A stretch of DNA of 64,000 nucleotides from Trichopria drosophilae (lineage: Eukaryota > Arthropoda > Insecta > Hymenoptera > Diapriidae): the NCBI GenBank assembly GCA_030407085.1, contig CM059585.1, positions 118,959,001 to 119,023,000 on the forward strand. The letters are read 5' to 3'. Shown here in pieces: positions 9,701 through 20,318 of this stretch. The stretch's first letter is position 1. Each line of letters opens with the position of its first letter. The position numbers and the translations under genes are program-made. The notes beneath the pieces are model-generated. The model made no database searches. It was not told where the DNA came from and saw only the letters and a list, made by a program, of their open reading frames with translations.

Positions 9701-12034
9701 CCTAAATTGCCTGGAGAGCACCTAGTCTCTCCATCGTGTTGTGACCCACATGGCAGAGCCAAGCTCCACGACGGGGTCGAAGGGCCCCAAGTGCAAAATA
9801 CACCCGAGCCTGAGTGGCTTCGAAGACGATGGTTGGACCAATGTCCTTCCGCGCTGCGTGGATCTACGGGGAGGGGGAAAGGAAATAATAACGAAAAATT
9901 ATGAAAACAAGAATAAGAAAAAATAATAAACAACGAACGAAAATAACGGGAAGGCGAAGACAGTGAGGGATAATCCACAACAATAGACAATGGAAGTCAA
10001 CTCCGGTAAACAATACAATTAAATCATTTCGCATTTACATAGTAGGACCGATCGATTCTAAATTAATTAATTATTCATCTTAAGCAAATCAGGGATGGAC
10101 CAGGAACACTCCTTTTTTTTCTTTGTTTCATCAATAACAATCAATGATTGGCCGCCTCTCTTGGCCCAATCATGCTTACATATTTTCAGTCGCAATCATG
10201 CGGCTACATGAAATTATATTTATACTTTTATTTTCAGAATTTTATTTTCAAATTAACGATGCCTCAAAATATTACAAATCAAAGTTCCTTTTATGTAAAA
10301 TATTTCTGTCGCATAATCTTATTAAATTCCATTTCCTTTACGACTAAAATAAAATAATCGGATATGACTCGCGATTAAAACTCGACGATTCGAATTCAAA
10401 AAGTTTTATTTATTCCTACATTCGTCGTGATACCTTCGCGCCCGAATGTCCGAATTAGACTAACTGTCAAATCGAATCTCTCGTTTGTCTTTATCGATCA
10501 ATATACTTTGTCGGCACCGAATTACCGACTATATTCAAATTCAAATTCGTCATAAATCGTATCGGCACTTTCCTCGATATCTATCCATCCAACTATATCT
10601 ATCTATCTGGAAAGTCCTACGGCTTTCAAAGGGCCCATAACGTTAGGACCTAGAGGCACCCTTCGACTTGGAGAAGTACCCCCCATTCGGGACGATGTAG
10701 TGGGAAAACCACCACAGTGGAAAAAACACGCCGGGTACCGCAAATACGCGAGGCATCAATTCTGTTCGCAACATGTTCTTTTGACGAAGTCAGAGTAGCA
10801 AAGGCGCGATTCCTTTGAATCGTGAAAATCTATCGTTACACTAAGAGCAGCGGTTAGTAACCATTAAAAGAAACTTTCTATTTAAAACGTTTCTTATAGT
10901 CACTACTATATATTTATTTCCTGTAGGAAACCCTTCTATTAACCACCAATATATCTCGTTTATTAAGACGAGACTATACTAAGTATTTCAATACTTTTTG
11001 TACGCAAGTTATTCCTATTAATATTTGCCATCTCCTCACTTCACACTTTTTTTTTGTTTTCTTCATTTTAATTATACATTGTTATTGTTGTTGATCGAAG
11101 GGTGAATAATGGGCACAATGTTAGGCAATAAGATCCATTTATTAGAAAAAAGAAACGAAAGGGTGCAGCCACCAAGCCGAGAAATTGACACAAACCGCCA
11201 CGTATGATTGTGCATCATCGAAAGAAACCCAACTCGCGCACGCGCGCGCCGAAGACAAATTCAAATTTCTACGCTGCGAACCAACGAACTTCATATTCGC
11301 CAGACGCCAGCTTAGCTCGACGCCGTAGCCGCCAGCTCGGAACGCCTGGGTACTTGCATTCGAAGGCGAGACACCGATTCCCGCTTCAGTCTAAAAACTT
11401 CTTGTTCACCCTAGTGCCAGCCCAGTTTGCTCGGAACACTTCGGGGCTACTCTCCATTTAAAGGCAAGCTTGGGACCACGGGCCGCTCCGCGCTGCGAAC
11501 CAATCCCTCGCCCCGACGCGGATTGTTGCGGACTATGTAGCACCCATTGAATCCTTCGACGCGATTTAGTCTACTTATCGTAGATCAATTCGTTTTTTCC
11601 GCCCCGAAAACGATTTTCTTATAAACAATTTCTCCACTCGAATCGCTATCTCCCTCACGTCGTGTCTGCAGCAGTCTAATTTTAGCCTCGATTATTACTT
11701 CGTCCCTTAATTTAACTATGCAAGCGGGTAATATCTTTAGAACGATTCGAACTGTTCGCAACAGTTTCGTTTTAACATTTATAATGCGCGATGTTCTCAC
11801 GGACATCTAGAAAAGATGATGTGCGTCAGAACACCTGTCAAAGGCGCTGTTTTGCATTTGATATTCAACAAACTCGAAAGGATCGATATTTCGACTTAAA
11901 TCGCTGAATTACAATGTAGAATAATTTACCCCGTCAAAATAAATATTCAAATAAATAAGGAATAGTTAAATAAATAAACAAATAAATAAATCACAAATCT
12001 CTCCAACACCACTTCCCTGATTACCGGCATTGAT
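6796..12034 (-). other. Non-coding interior of element B
   Basis: No gag or pol frame is visible on either strand. Three structures stand out. Segments 7267-7321 and 9742-9796 are direct repeats (about 50 of 55 positions identical). The stretch 8143-8157 repeats the polypurine tract motif. The stretch 10671-10745, read on the minus strand, closely matches the 5' part of the element A LTR (GCGGTACCCGGCGT followed by TTTTTTCC and GGTGGTTTTCCC). Also, 11790-11880 matches 52180-52260 in element A. Short frames here (up to 146 codons at 6976-7416) show no known domain. Confidence 0.7.
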
Positions 12035-12052
12035 TCCCGGGTTTCGGCACCA
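12035..12052 (-). other. Primer binding site, tRNA-Phe, of element B
   Basis: Minus strand TGGTGCCGAAACCCGGGA, 18 nt, is complementary to the 3' end of eukaryotic tRNA-Phe (acceptor GCCGAAA paired with TTTCGGC, then ACCA). It lies 3 nt inside the 5' LTR. Recognition of the tRNA is from memory of its acceptor stem. Confidence 0.85.
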
Positions 12053-12055
12053 TTT

Positions 12056-12654
12056 TGTTACTTACAGGGAAGGGGGTTGTCGCGCGATTATAGGGGTCGA
12101 ATATACATTTCGATAAATGCTAGGTCACATGCAAATATTACAAAAATATAAATAAAAAAGTTGGCTGATGTTTCGTCCCGGGTCCGCTCACGGACTCTTC
12201 AGTGGGGCTTATGAGCGGACCCTGTCCCAGACATATCTCGCCAATAAATATGTCATTCTCATATAATATATAAATAAATAATATAATACACAATATAACA
12301 AATATTACTCACCCACCGATGAGACCGCGAAGCGACCCGGGAAGTCACCACCAACACACCACAAGGTTCTGGCTCAATGATATACCCGAACTATAAAGGT
12401 AAAACTAGTCCGAACGTCTCGGAACCCAACGATCAACTAACTGAAGGTGCCTTCCACAGGCCTGTTTATTCGGGTTCGCATTATTTGTTTACTAGAGGCA
12501 GGACTTCTGAAAACAACAACCACGCCCCAAAACAAACTAATTGCAAAGAAGTCAATTCATATTTTCCTCCTAATTCTACAGGAATTTTATTATAATATTA
12601 TCCCACTCGACCTAAACGGTTATTAGGAGCTTCGTCGCGTGGCGATCCGGAACA
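12056..12654 (-). repeat. 5' LTR of element B (599 bp)
   Basis: Direct repeat of 6186-6784 with about five mismatches. Followed on the right by the target duplication ATAGT at 12655-12659. Confidence 0.95.
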
Positions 12655-13267
12655 ATAGTAGATACTCTGTGTGAATAAATAATTTAATATGATTCAGCGG
12701 CATAAACTTCAATATCAACAAAATTAGTTCTAAGGAATATCATTAGTATACAGGGTGTCCCAGAACTCCCGCACAATATTGTAGAGCATAAATCTTGACA
12801 TCATTCTGAGCAAAAAAGGTTAATACCAAAATCGGATTTGAAGCTCAGCATTTGAGTTAAGACATTGAAGTTTCAACAAAAATATATTTTTTTTTGCAAT
12901 AACTCGGCCTGTTTTAAAGTTACATTAACGCATGATGGCTGAATTTGAAGGTTTTTTATAGAGCTACAACTTACCTCTGAGAGCATATGACCTGCAATGA
13001 ATATTTCGCCAGTTGTCGGCCTAAAAAGGGTAAAAATGGCTTTTTTGCAGTTTTTCGCGTCTAACTCTTTTCCGTAGAACACTAGCAAAATATTATATAC
13101 AACAATATTGTAGATGTTGAAAAAACGAAGAAATTTCCCTCTTATACGTTTCGTTTTGACAAAAATTGAGCTCGTGGGGGGACGTTAAAAATCAGAAAAT
13201 ATAGTCGAAAAACGCGCATCAGCAATGCCAAATCCATTTTTCGCCTGAATAAACTCCGAATAATGAC
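12655..13267. other. DNA-transposon fragment with CAGGGTGTCCC terminus
   Basis: After the target duplication, a motif ATACAGGGTGTCCCAGAACT at about 12748-12767 looks like a transposon end of a type common in insect genomes. Sequence resembling its inner part, ending in the reverse form ACAACCTGTATA, recurs at about 41030-41210. No transposase is seen; the rest is AT-rich. Confidence 0.4.
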
Positions 13268-13603
13268 AATCCCTCTCATAAAAAAGGGCCTGGACGACCA
13301 CGAAGAGAAAAATCGAATAAAAATCTCGTTAAACGTCAAAGAGGTGAAGATGAAGCCATGATTTTTCCTGAAGATTCTTCCAACGCGGATGATACAGCGA
13401 TGAATGCTTTCCTTACATCAAAGTTTTTAGAAATAACTACAAAGCTAGGAAAACTTGATGTACTAGATACTAAACTGAATGATTTGCAATCATCTACGAA
13501 TCGAGTTAACATTCAAAATGAACGTGCTATTCAAGAGCATGTAATTAGCACAAAGATTTGTTTCAAATATTTACTTAATAATTTTTATATACATTTTATG
13601 TAA
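13268..13603 (+). pseudogene. TE-like ORF fragment with AT-hook-like motif
   Basis: The frame is open from about 13254 to 13603. It begins with KKGPGRPRREKSNKN, an AT-hook-like GRPR basic stretch, followed after an ATG at 13358 by an acidic segment and a heptad-like helix (KFLEITTKLGKLDVLDTKLN). The total is about 112 codons. Basic motif plus coiled coil suggests the N-terminal part of a transposon-encoded DNA-binding protein or a LINE ORF1, but no family can be named. It ends in AT-rich DNA with no downstream partner. It could be a truncated exon of a host gene. Confidence 0.35.
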
Positions 13604-13874
13604 ATAAAATTTACATTTACTTAACATTTACTTAAAAAACAAAATGTGCGCCAAATAATCGATTCAATAAGTGCTTATTTTTGAAGAAATCATTGATATA
13701 GTTAAAATAAATAAATATTTTTTTATTTCCGCAACAGTGGTTTATTACAAATAGTTTTCTGAAATTCAATTACTGATGCTTCGACTCAAGAAAATAAAAA
13801 TTTAGTTTTTTTCGGATTGATAAATTTTTTTTTTTTCAAGATAATATTTACTTATTACAGTTGAGAAATACGTA
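13604..13874. other. AT-rich spacer
   Basis: No gene or structured repeat seen; several A and T runs. Confidence 0.4.
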
Positions 13875-13875
13875 A

Positions 13876-14078
13876 CCCAACGGGCACGAAGAACCCAAAT
13901 GTTTCTAAAACGTTTTTAGAATGTTCCAGAAACGTTCCTAAAATGTTTTATGTCTGCAACTTTTACGGAACATTTTATAAACGTTTCATCCATGTTGCAG
14001 ACATAAAACGTTTTAGGAACGTTTCTGGAACATTCTAAATACGTTTTAGAAACATTTGGGTTCTTCTTGTCCGTTGGG
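13876..14078. mobile_element. Foldback MITE with CCCAACGG termini
   Basis: Arms of about 83 bp (13876-13960 and 13996-14078) are inverted copies around a ~37-bp loop. Both ends carry CCAACGG and both arms share GAACCCAAATGTTTCTA. No coding capacity. The target duplication is unclear; the flanks themselves read GTAAC and GTTAC. Probably a MITE of an unidentified DNA transposon. Confidence 0.75.
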
Positions 14079-14275
14079 AAGTTACAAAATAGTTTATTAA
14101 AGACAAGTGATAATTTACTTAGTTTTAAAAAACGTTTTGTTGAAATTAGAAAACAAGGATTTGAATTAAAAAATCATTTTTTAGTTAATCCATTTACTTG
14201 ACTCAAGTAAATTTTTTTTTCAGCGTAGGAAGGATGAAAATTTACAGTCGTCAGGTTATGCGGTGTTTCATATGC

Positions 14276-15601
14276 TGTAACATATTTTATTCTTATTTTA
14301 AATATGATTTCACATGTTATTCAGAATATTAAATTATACATCATAAAAAAAAAACGCTACATTGACAAAATTATTGACACATTCGTAGGGAAAATACCGC
14401 GATCAAATAAAAGGAAGCGCGGACGTGTCATTTCGTATGTACTCTACATTAATGTCGCCTTAAAAAACAAATTGGTGATTTTAAGATATTCTAACACGCG
14501 TGGAGAAAGAGAGAAATGCGAACGATTTGTCTACGCATACTTCAACGATAGCACACAAATTACAACTTAACTCACGTTTTCTCGACGTAATTATTGTTCT
14601 TTTTCTTTAGTAAAAAACCAACTTCCCAAATTCGGCACCATCGAAAGTTTCTCGTTCCCAATTCGGGCGGGCTGGTGAAATGGCGATGAATCGAGATTGA
14701 TGATCAATGCCGATATCAATGAGAGATATCCAATATCCGTTGTACCGGAGTTGGAGGATGCAAACGTGTATTTCCAAATGCAAATTCAGAACGGTCTTCA
14801 ATGATTCCAGACGATCTCCAAATTTTCTCCAAAAAACGGTCCCAAAACGTTCTCAAAACAACTGCCACTTCGACCTTTTATCCACAGCGGTTATTTTCCG
14901 ACGTGTCAATGGCGGATTTCCTGCCTTGTAGTTTATGGCCACATTCTGATTGACGAGCGTAGAATTAATGCCATTCGGACTCGTGAATTGCCGAAAAGAA
15001 ACAGAGAGAGCTCTTTTGAGTACTCTTGGCTTTACTCTACTCCCCCCATCTGGGGAAATCGTCAAATTATCATACTAACACAAAGGTGATGTCAATAAAC
15101 ATATAACGCCCATTGCAAGTGTCCATTCTTTACATGAACATGGAATCCGCCACGCATGCGCACCACGTGAAGTTTTTTATTTTGATTTATGTAGAAGACA
15201 AAATATTTTTTATAATCTTTTCTTATTTCCAAATGACTTATTTTATTCTTCGTTTTATAAATTCTTCTTTTTCCTTTCACTAATGCGATTATCTACGAAT
15301 TCACTTTGTGTCACTATATTTGATAGAATTTATAACACTTCCGGGTCCGCGCACTACTATATTTACAAACTTATATTCCTACGCGTTTTCTCTCTCTTTC
15401 TCCCATTACTATTATCACGTATACTTTCGTCTTTATTACTCATACATAATTTCGATACATACATCATATCGCGTACTTCTCTTTCTTCGTAACTTTCTCA
15501 TTCTCTCTCTCTCTCTCCATTGCCCGCAAGATGTTAGGTCGCTAACTCGCATTTCTAACTTGCCGACCGATTTTGTTAACGACAACATGGTTCGTGTTAC
15601 A
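14276..15601 (-). repeat. Gypsy 3' LTR (1326 bp)
   Basis: Minus strand begins TGTAACACGAACC and ends ATATGTTACA, with TG...CA termini. Nearly identical to 22281-23606. Includes a CT-rich stretch near 15490-15520. Frames inside it (for example 15308-15649) occur in both LTRs and are not credible genes. Confidence 0.95.
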
Positions 15602-15617
15602 ATCCCCCTTTCTTTTC
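15602..15617 (-). other. Gypsy polypurine tract
   Basis: Minus strand AAGAAAGGGGGATT, purine-rich and directly adjoining the 3' LTR. Confidence 0.8.
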
Positions 15618-15836
15618 ATTTCTTTGCAATCATTTTTGTCAAGAAATAAAAAGAAACTATATCCGTCCTTTACAATAATTTCTATATTACACATAAATCA
15701 ACTTCTCAAACTAAAACATTTATCTCTCTCAAGAAATACGTCAAATTATATCTATCTTATTACAGGTTTATACATTAATTAAAACGTATCTAACTTTTAC
15801 ACTTATATTATATTATAGCATAATTATCTTATAATT

Positions 15837-16910
15837 TCAGCGATTAGTTATTCCATTCGCATCGTTCCTAATGTATCGTTTAAGGCTAGCATGATTAAAA
15901 CTACCAATCTTTTCCATGTTTTTTATAACATCAAACAATAAATATGCATTATGACCCATAATTTTAATAATTTTATAAGGACCCTCGTACAAATGGCAAA
16001 ATTTCTTCGTTACTTTATCAATGGCACTTGAAAGGTGTGGAACTTTTAATAATACTAAATCTCCAACTCGAAATGTCACCTTCGAGATGGATTTTTGCTG
16101 TTTTTTCCGATTTTTAAAATGTCGTTCAATGTTTTCTTTTGCTTTTAACAATTTATATTCATATTTCTCTGATTTCGATTTCGGGAAACGGACTAAATTT
16201 TCAACATCATCTACCACGGATTGATTAAAGTGTAGTTCTTTCGGTGCGTATCCTGTGGAATAATGCGTAGTGATATTCAATATATTTTCCACATCCGATA
16301 AAAAGAAAGCCCATTTAGTATGCTTATCTGCACATAACGTGCGAAAAATTCGTCCGAGTTCCCTCATAATACGTTCCGTTGGGTTTGATTCTGGATGCCT
16401 AACTGGGGTAAAACTAATTTTTATATTCTGATCCTCCAATGCTTGTATCCATTTAGGTGAAGAAAATTGCGAACCGCGATCGCTTAGTATACACTGGGGT
16501 TTACCGCAATTTAGAACGAAGTCATCTAAGATTTTTTTAAGGGCTGTTTGGGTCGTAGCCCTTTTCATAGGATATAATTTTACTAATTTAGTAAATGTAT
16601 CAAGTACGACAAGAATATACTGCATCCCACCACGACTTCGAGGAAGAGGACCATAAAAGTCTACCGTGATTAGATCCAGTGGTTTCGTTGCTGTTACCAT
16701 TTGATGCTCCTTTTCCATTGAAATATTCAAATGTTTCACTCTTTGGCAAATATCGCAAGACGCAACACATTTTTTAACCTGATCGTACATACCCCGCCAG
16801 TGAAAGTATCTTTTTAAATAACTACTCGTTTTGAAAACCCCTGGGTGACTTAATTTTTCATGGATACTTTGTATAATTTTGTTCCTCAATTTTATGGGTA
16901 CAACAATCTG
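15837..16910 (-). pseudogene. Gypsy integrase (C-terminal part of pol)
   Basis: About 350 codons in the same frame as the RT section but separated from it by a TAG at 16913-16911. Numbering from the TTG at 16889, the zinc finger has His11 and His15 (HEKLSH) with Cys45 and Cys48 (CDICQ). The catalytic core has Asp77 (VDFYGPL), Asp137 (LSDRGSQF) and Glu172, the D,D-35-E spacing. A GPY/F module (YEGPYKIIKI) lies near residue 301. There is no ATG near the start, as expected for part of a polyprotein. The enzyme inserts element DNA into the genome. The domain itself looks intact; only the upstream stop prevents its synthesis. The frame ends at 15837, 235 bp before the 3' LTR. Confidence 0.93.
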
Positions 16911-19020
16911 CTAGCCATTTTGTGTATGAAGACGATGAAACAAGATTCCCTCATATATTTGATAGAATTCCATCACGTCTTTAGTACATTTGCTCTTTAG
17001 GTTGCAAATTTCTTCATCTTGGTCTTGAAATTCGGCTAGATTTTTTAATGCCTTTGTCATAAACGAATCTCGTTTCATAGTCAATGCCAGTACTAATGCA
17101 GGTTGTTCTACCGACTGCGAATTTACATGGAAGGGAATGCTCCTCCGCAAAGATGCAATAGTTAAACTTAAAGACGGTTCTTCATAAAATTTACTTTCCG
17201 GATGTCTACTTAAGAAGTCGGGTAATACATTATCAGATCCTCGACAATGACTGACCGAATAAGAATACTGTTGCAACAATAACCCCCATCTTGTTAGACG
17301 CGAATTCCGAAACTCAGTAGATCGTAGGAACGTCAAGCTCTTATGATCCGTAATAATTCCGAACTCGACACCCAACAAGTATGAGCGCAATTTCGTTACG
17401 GCGAAAACGATTGCAAGTAATTCCTTTTCCGTCGTCGTGTAGGCAATCTCTGCCCCATTTAAACACCGACTCACTATCGCAACAATAACAATATTCCCGT
17501 CATCACCTATTTGAAAGAGCATCCCCCCCAAACCGTGATCGCTTCCGTCGGTTTGCAAATAAAATTTCGAATTTGGTATAATGTGACTTAGAGTAATACT
17601 ATTGACAAAATTATTTTTTAATTTCGAGAAAGCTTCAGAATGTCTCGTTGTCCATTGCCACTTCACCCCTTTCTTTAGAAGTTCCCTTAATGGGTCTACA
17701 AATTCACTATGATTTTTGCTAAACTCGCGATAGTAATTACAAACGCCTAAAAAACGTTGTAAATGCTTCACGTTTTGTGGCTCCTCAAAATTCAGTATGT
17801 CTTGCATCCTTTGTGGGTCGGGAATAACTCCAGATCCAGAAAGAACAAAACCCAAGAATGATACGTTTTTCCTGAAGAATTCACATTTTTCGAGCTTTAG
17901 AGTAAAATTTCGATCCGCTAATTTTTTAAAGATTAATTCAAGCAACTGCAGGTGAAGCGACAACGTATCGCTTCCATTCAATAGATCATCAATGTAGATT
18001 GCAAAATCCTCTTCTGGAGCGCCATCAAGAGCATATCCAAGAGAACGTATAAATCCGCTCCCGGCGGTTTTTAGACCAAAAGGAATCCTTCGAAACTGAT
18101 ACGTTTTCCCGCCAAAAATAAAGCCCGTATATTTACGCGACTCTGGATGCAATGGAACTTGCCAATACCCATGTTTTAGATCAAGTTTCGAGAATATTTG
18201 TGCGCCATGAAATTTTTGAAGGAGCTCCTTTATTAATGGTGGAGACTCATGGTCATTTTCTATGACGTCATTAAGTTGTCGGGCGTCCAAGCAAACTCGA
18301 ATTTGACCATCTGCTTTTTTAACAATCCTGAGGGGATTGATATAAGGAGTAATCGCTCTCTCAATTATGCCCTGTTTTTCCATTTCAAGGATCTCACAAC
18401 CCACAGCTTCTCGCATTGAAAACGGTACTGGATAATTTTTATATACATATTGTTTATCATTAATTAATCTTATTTGATGTTGATATCCAGTAGCACATCC
18501 TAACTTATTTGAAAATAGTACTTTATATTTACTTAATAACTTAATAAATAACTCCTTTTGGATTCCACTTATATCTTCCAATTTGTCGGTAATTTTCTGC
18601 ACACTGTTCTCAAAATCATCATTCCTTTGCATATTAAGATTACTTTTGACGTCATTTAAATTTTTACATACAACAATATTTTTTGAATTAATTTTGCTTC
18701 CAAGAATTATATCAATTTCCCCTTCTAAATCATTATTTTCATAATCATTTGCATTACATAAACATTTTTTATTAGTATCGTTTCGTACACCACATTTTTT
18801 ACATACGTCAATAACATCTTCAGTATTTATCATTTCAACTGAACTTATAGCATCCACAGGAACACCTACATTTACAATTATATTATCGCCAGTATCTATC
18901 ATTTCAACTGGGTTATTGACATTATTACTATTATTACCAGTATCTATCATTTCAACTGGGTATGGCCTAATTTTATAAATTTCATTATAATCAATTTGTT
19001 TACAATTGATTGAATTCCTG
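16911..19020 (-). pseudogene. Gypsy reverse transcriptase and RNase H section of pol
   Basis: From the ATG at 18950 the frame runs 679 codons; it is open upstream to the MITE at 19021. Residues 1-130 are an acidic, Asn-rich linker with a repeated PVEMIDTG peptide (a ~48-bp duplication near 18890-18960) and a small CxxC...CxC cluster near 50-65. The RT spans about 185-375, with Asp257 in FSKLDLKHGYWQ and the active-site YIDD at 319-322. RNase H spans about 462-575, with Asp468 (TDGSD), Glu508 (TTEKEL) and Asp535 (TDHKSL). These copy the RNA genome into DNA. The section ends at a TAG (16913-16911) before integrase. There is no stop within the RT or RNase H domains. Confidence 0.93.
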
Positions 19021-19155
19021 AGCCCGTATTCCGTAAGTCGTTATTACGAATAACGTCGACGTTACTGTCGATAACGACAATATCCTGGACCGTGGTTGGT
19101 TGGAATTGTCATAACGTCGACGTTATTCGTAATAACGACTTACGGAATACGGGCA
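19021..19155. mobile_element. 135-bp MITE inserted in Gypsy pol
   Basis: Arms of about 43 bp (19022-19064 and 19112-19154) form an inverted repeat that starts GCCCGTATTCCGTAAGTCG. It is flanked by CTG at 19018-19020 and 19156-19158, a 3-bp target duplication. Removing the element and one CTG (138 bp, a multiple of three) keeps the pol frame open across the junction, which confirms the boundaries. The MITE brings a stop at 19142-19140 in the pol frame. The 3-bp duplication suits PIF/Harbinger or CACTA-type mobilisation; the family is unknown. Confidence 0.85.
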
Positions 19156-20318
19156 CTGGAAGCACAATCCTTGTTTATATTTTTATTTTTAATGTCATAA
19201 GAAATACTTAACTTTTTATTAGTCATCATTTGATCAGTTCCATTCTTATTAGCATCAACTAATATCGTTCTTCCCTCGATTTCGTGAATATTTTGATCTT
19301 TATTTTTAGTTGTTATTATATTCTCGTGCATGTCCACTGATTTGATTTTATCGGAATTGTTATTATTATTTGTTGTTATAGAATTCATACCATTATTATT
19401 ATTTACTATAAACTGATTTTTAGAATTTGTTGATAATGTAAAATACGTTAATCGATCATGTTTATTTGCACCTTGATTTTTTGAGAAATTCATTTCTGAA
19501 TAACTTCCAACATAACCATTAACCATATTTTCATTTCTAAACTTAGAATCATTCCGTTTATTCACTAAAATATTATCACGAGCATCAAATGCAGGATATT
19601 TATTTTGAGTCCCATTCAAGTTCTCATCAATATTCACAGAATCGACCGAAGATTTCTTGTTCCGTTTAAAATGCATTATATCATTAGGATTTAAAAAACC
19701 ATTATCATTGTTGCAAAAATGATCATAAACATCTTGATAATCAATTACAAATACATACGTTGTATCATCATTATTTGCACACAACAAGCTACTATGACGA
19801 CCATTTCCAAATAGAACTGATTCATTCATAATTCGATTTCCCATACATATAATAGATTCTTCCGGATAGTTCAAAATTATTTTAAATTTAGTGTGAAAAT
19901 CATTACCTAAAATTATATTTGTAGAAAGATACGGGATTATCAAAAATATATGATTTCCTATCATGGAACCGATTGCAAATTCAATAAAAACTTGTTATTT
20001 CACAGTTGTCGCTTTTTTTCCTACCGCGGTTGTCACGAGCAAATTTGATACAGGAAGTTCCCTTACCGACCCTATCTGTTTAATTTCATTATAAAACTTT
20101 TCCGATAGACAAGTTACTTGACTTCCAGAGTCAAGCAACGCCCAGGTTTGTTTCCCTTGAATATCTAATAATACATGGGGACATTTTAATATTTCATTTA
20201 ATTTAATCGCCCTATTCTTCTCATCTATCTTAATACCATTTTCAAGGTCCTGTATATAATCAAAATTATGCAGACGCGTCGTTGGGTCACATCTCAACGC
20301 GCCTGTTAAAAGTTTAAA
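19156..20318 (-). pseudogene. Gypsy protease and Asn-rich linker section of pol
   Basis: The pol frame is entered by a -1 shift at 20318-20312. Protease residues are clear: ALLDSGSQVTCLS carries the catalytic Asp of retropepsins, and STNIILGNDF near 19920 is the C-terminal ILGxDF signature. A TAA at 19997-19995 falls between them, so the protease is truncated. After the protease, about 190 codons are rich in Asn, Lys and Asp with no known domain, then the MITE interrupts. The apparent starts in this frame are TTG or an internal ATG (19964) and are not real starts. The protease would cut the Gag-Pol polyprotein. Confidence 0.88.

Larger units (their letters stand above)
6186..12654 (-). mobile_element. 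Gene-less LTR retrotransposon (LARD-like), element B
   Basis: A complete 6469-bp LTR element in minus orientation. Its two 599-bp LTRs differ at about five positions by eye, and a 5-bp duplication ATAGT flanks it (6181-6185 and 12655-12659). The tRNA-Phe primer site lies beside the right LTR, which is therefore the 5' LTR; a polypurine tract lies beside the left LTR. The 5271-bp interior has no frame resembling gag, protease, RT or integrase. That is the structure of a large non-autonomous derivative (LARD), mobilised by proteins from another element. The near-identical LTRs imply recent insertion. It sits 198 bp upstream of zen with the 3' LTR facing the gene. Internal segments resemble element A at 50288-55891. 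Confidence 0.9.

Noticed and set aside
15602..15836. Search for an envelope gene downstream of Gypsy integrase
   Set aside because: Only about 235 bp separate integrase from the 3' LTR, too short for an envelope gene, so the element is not of the env-bearing type.
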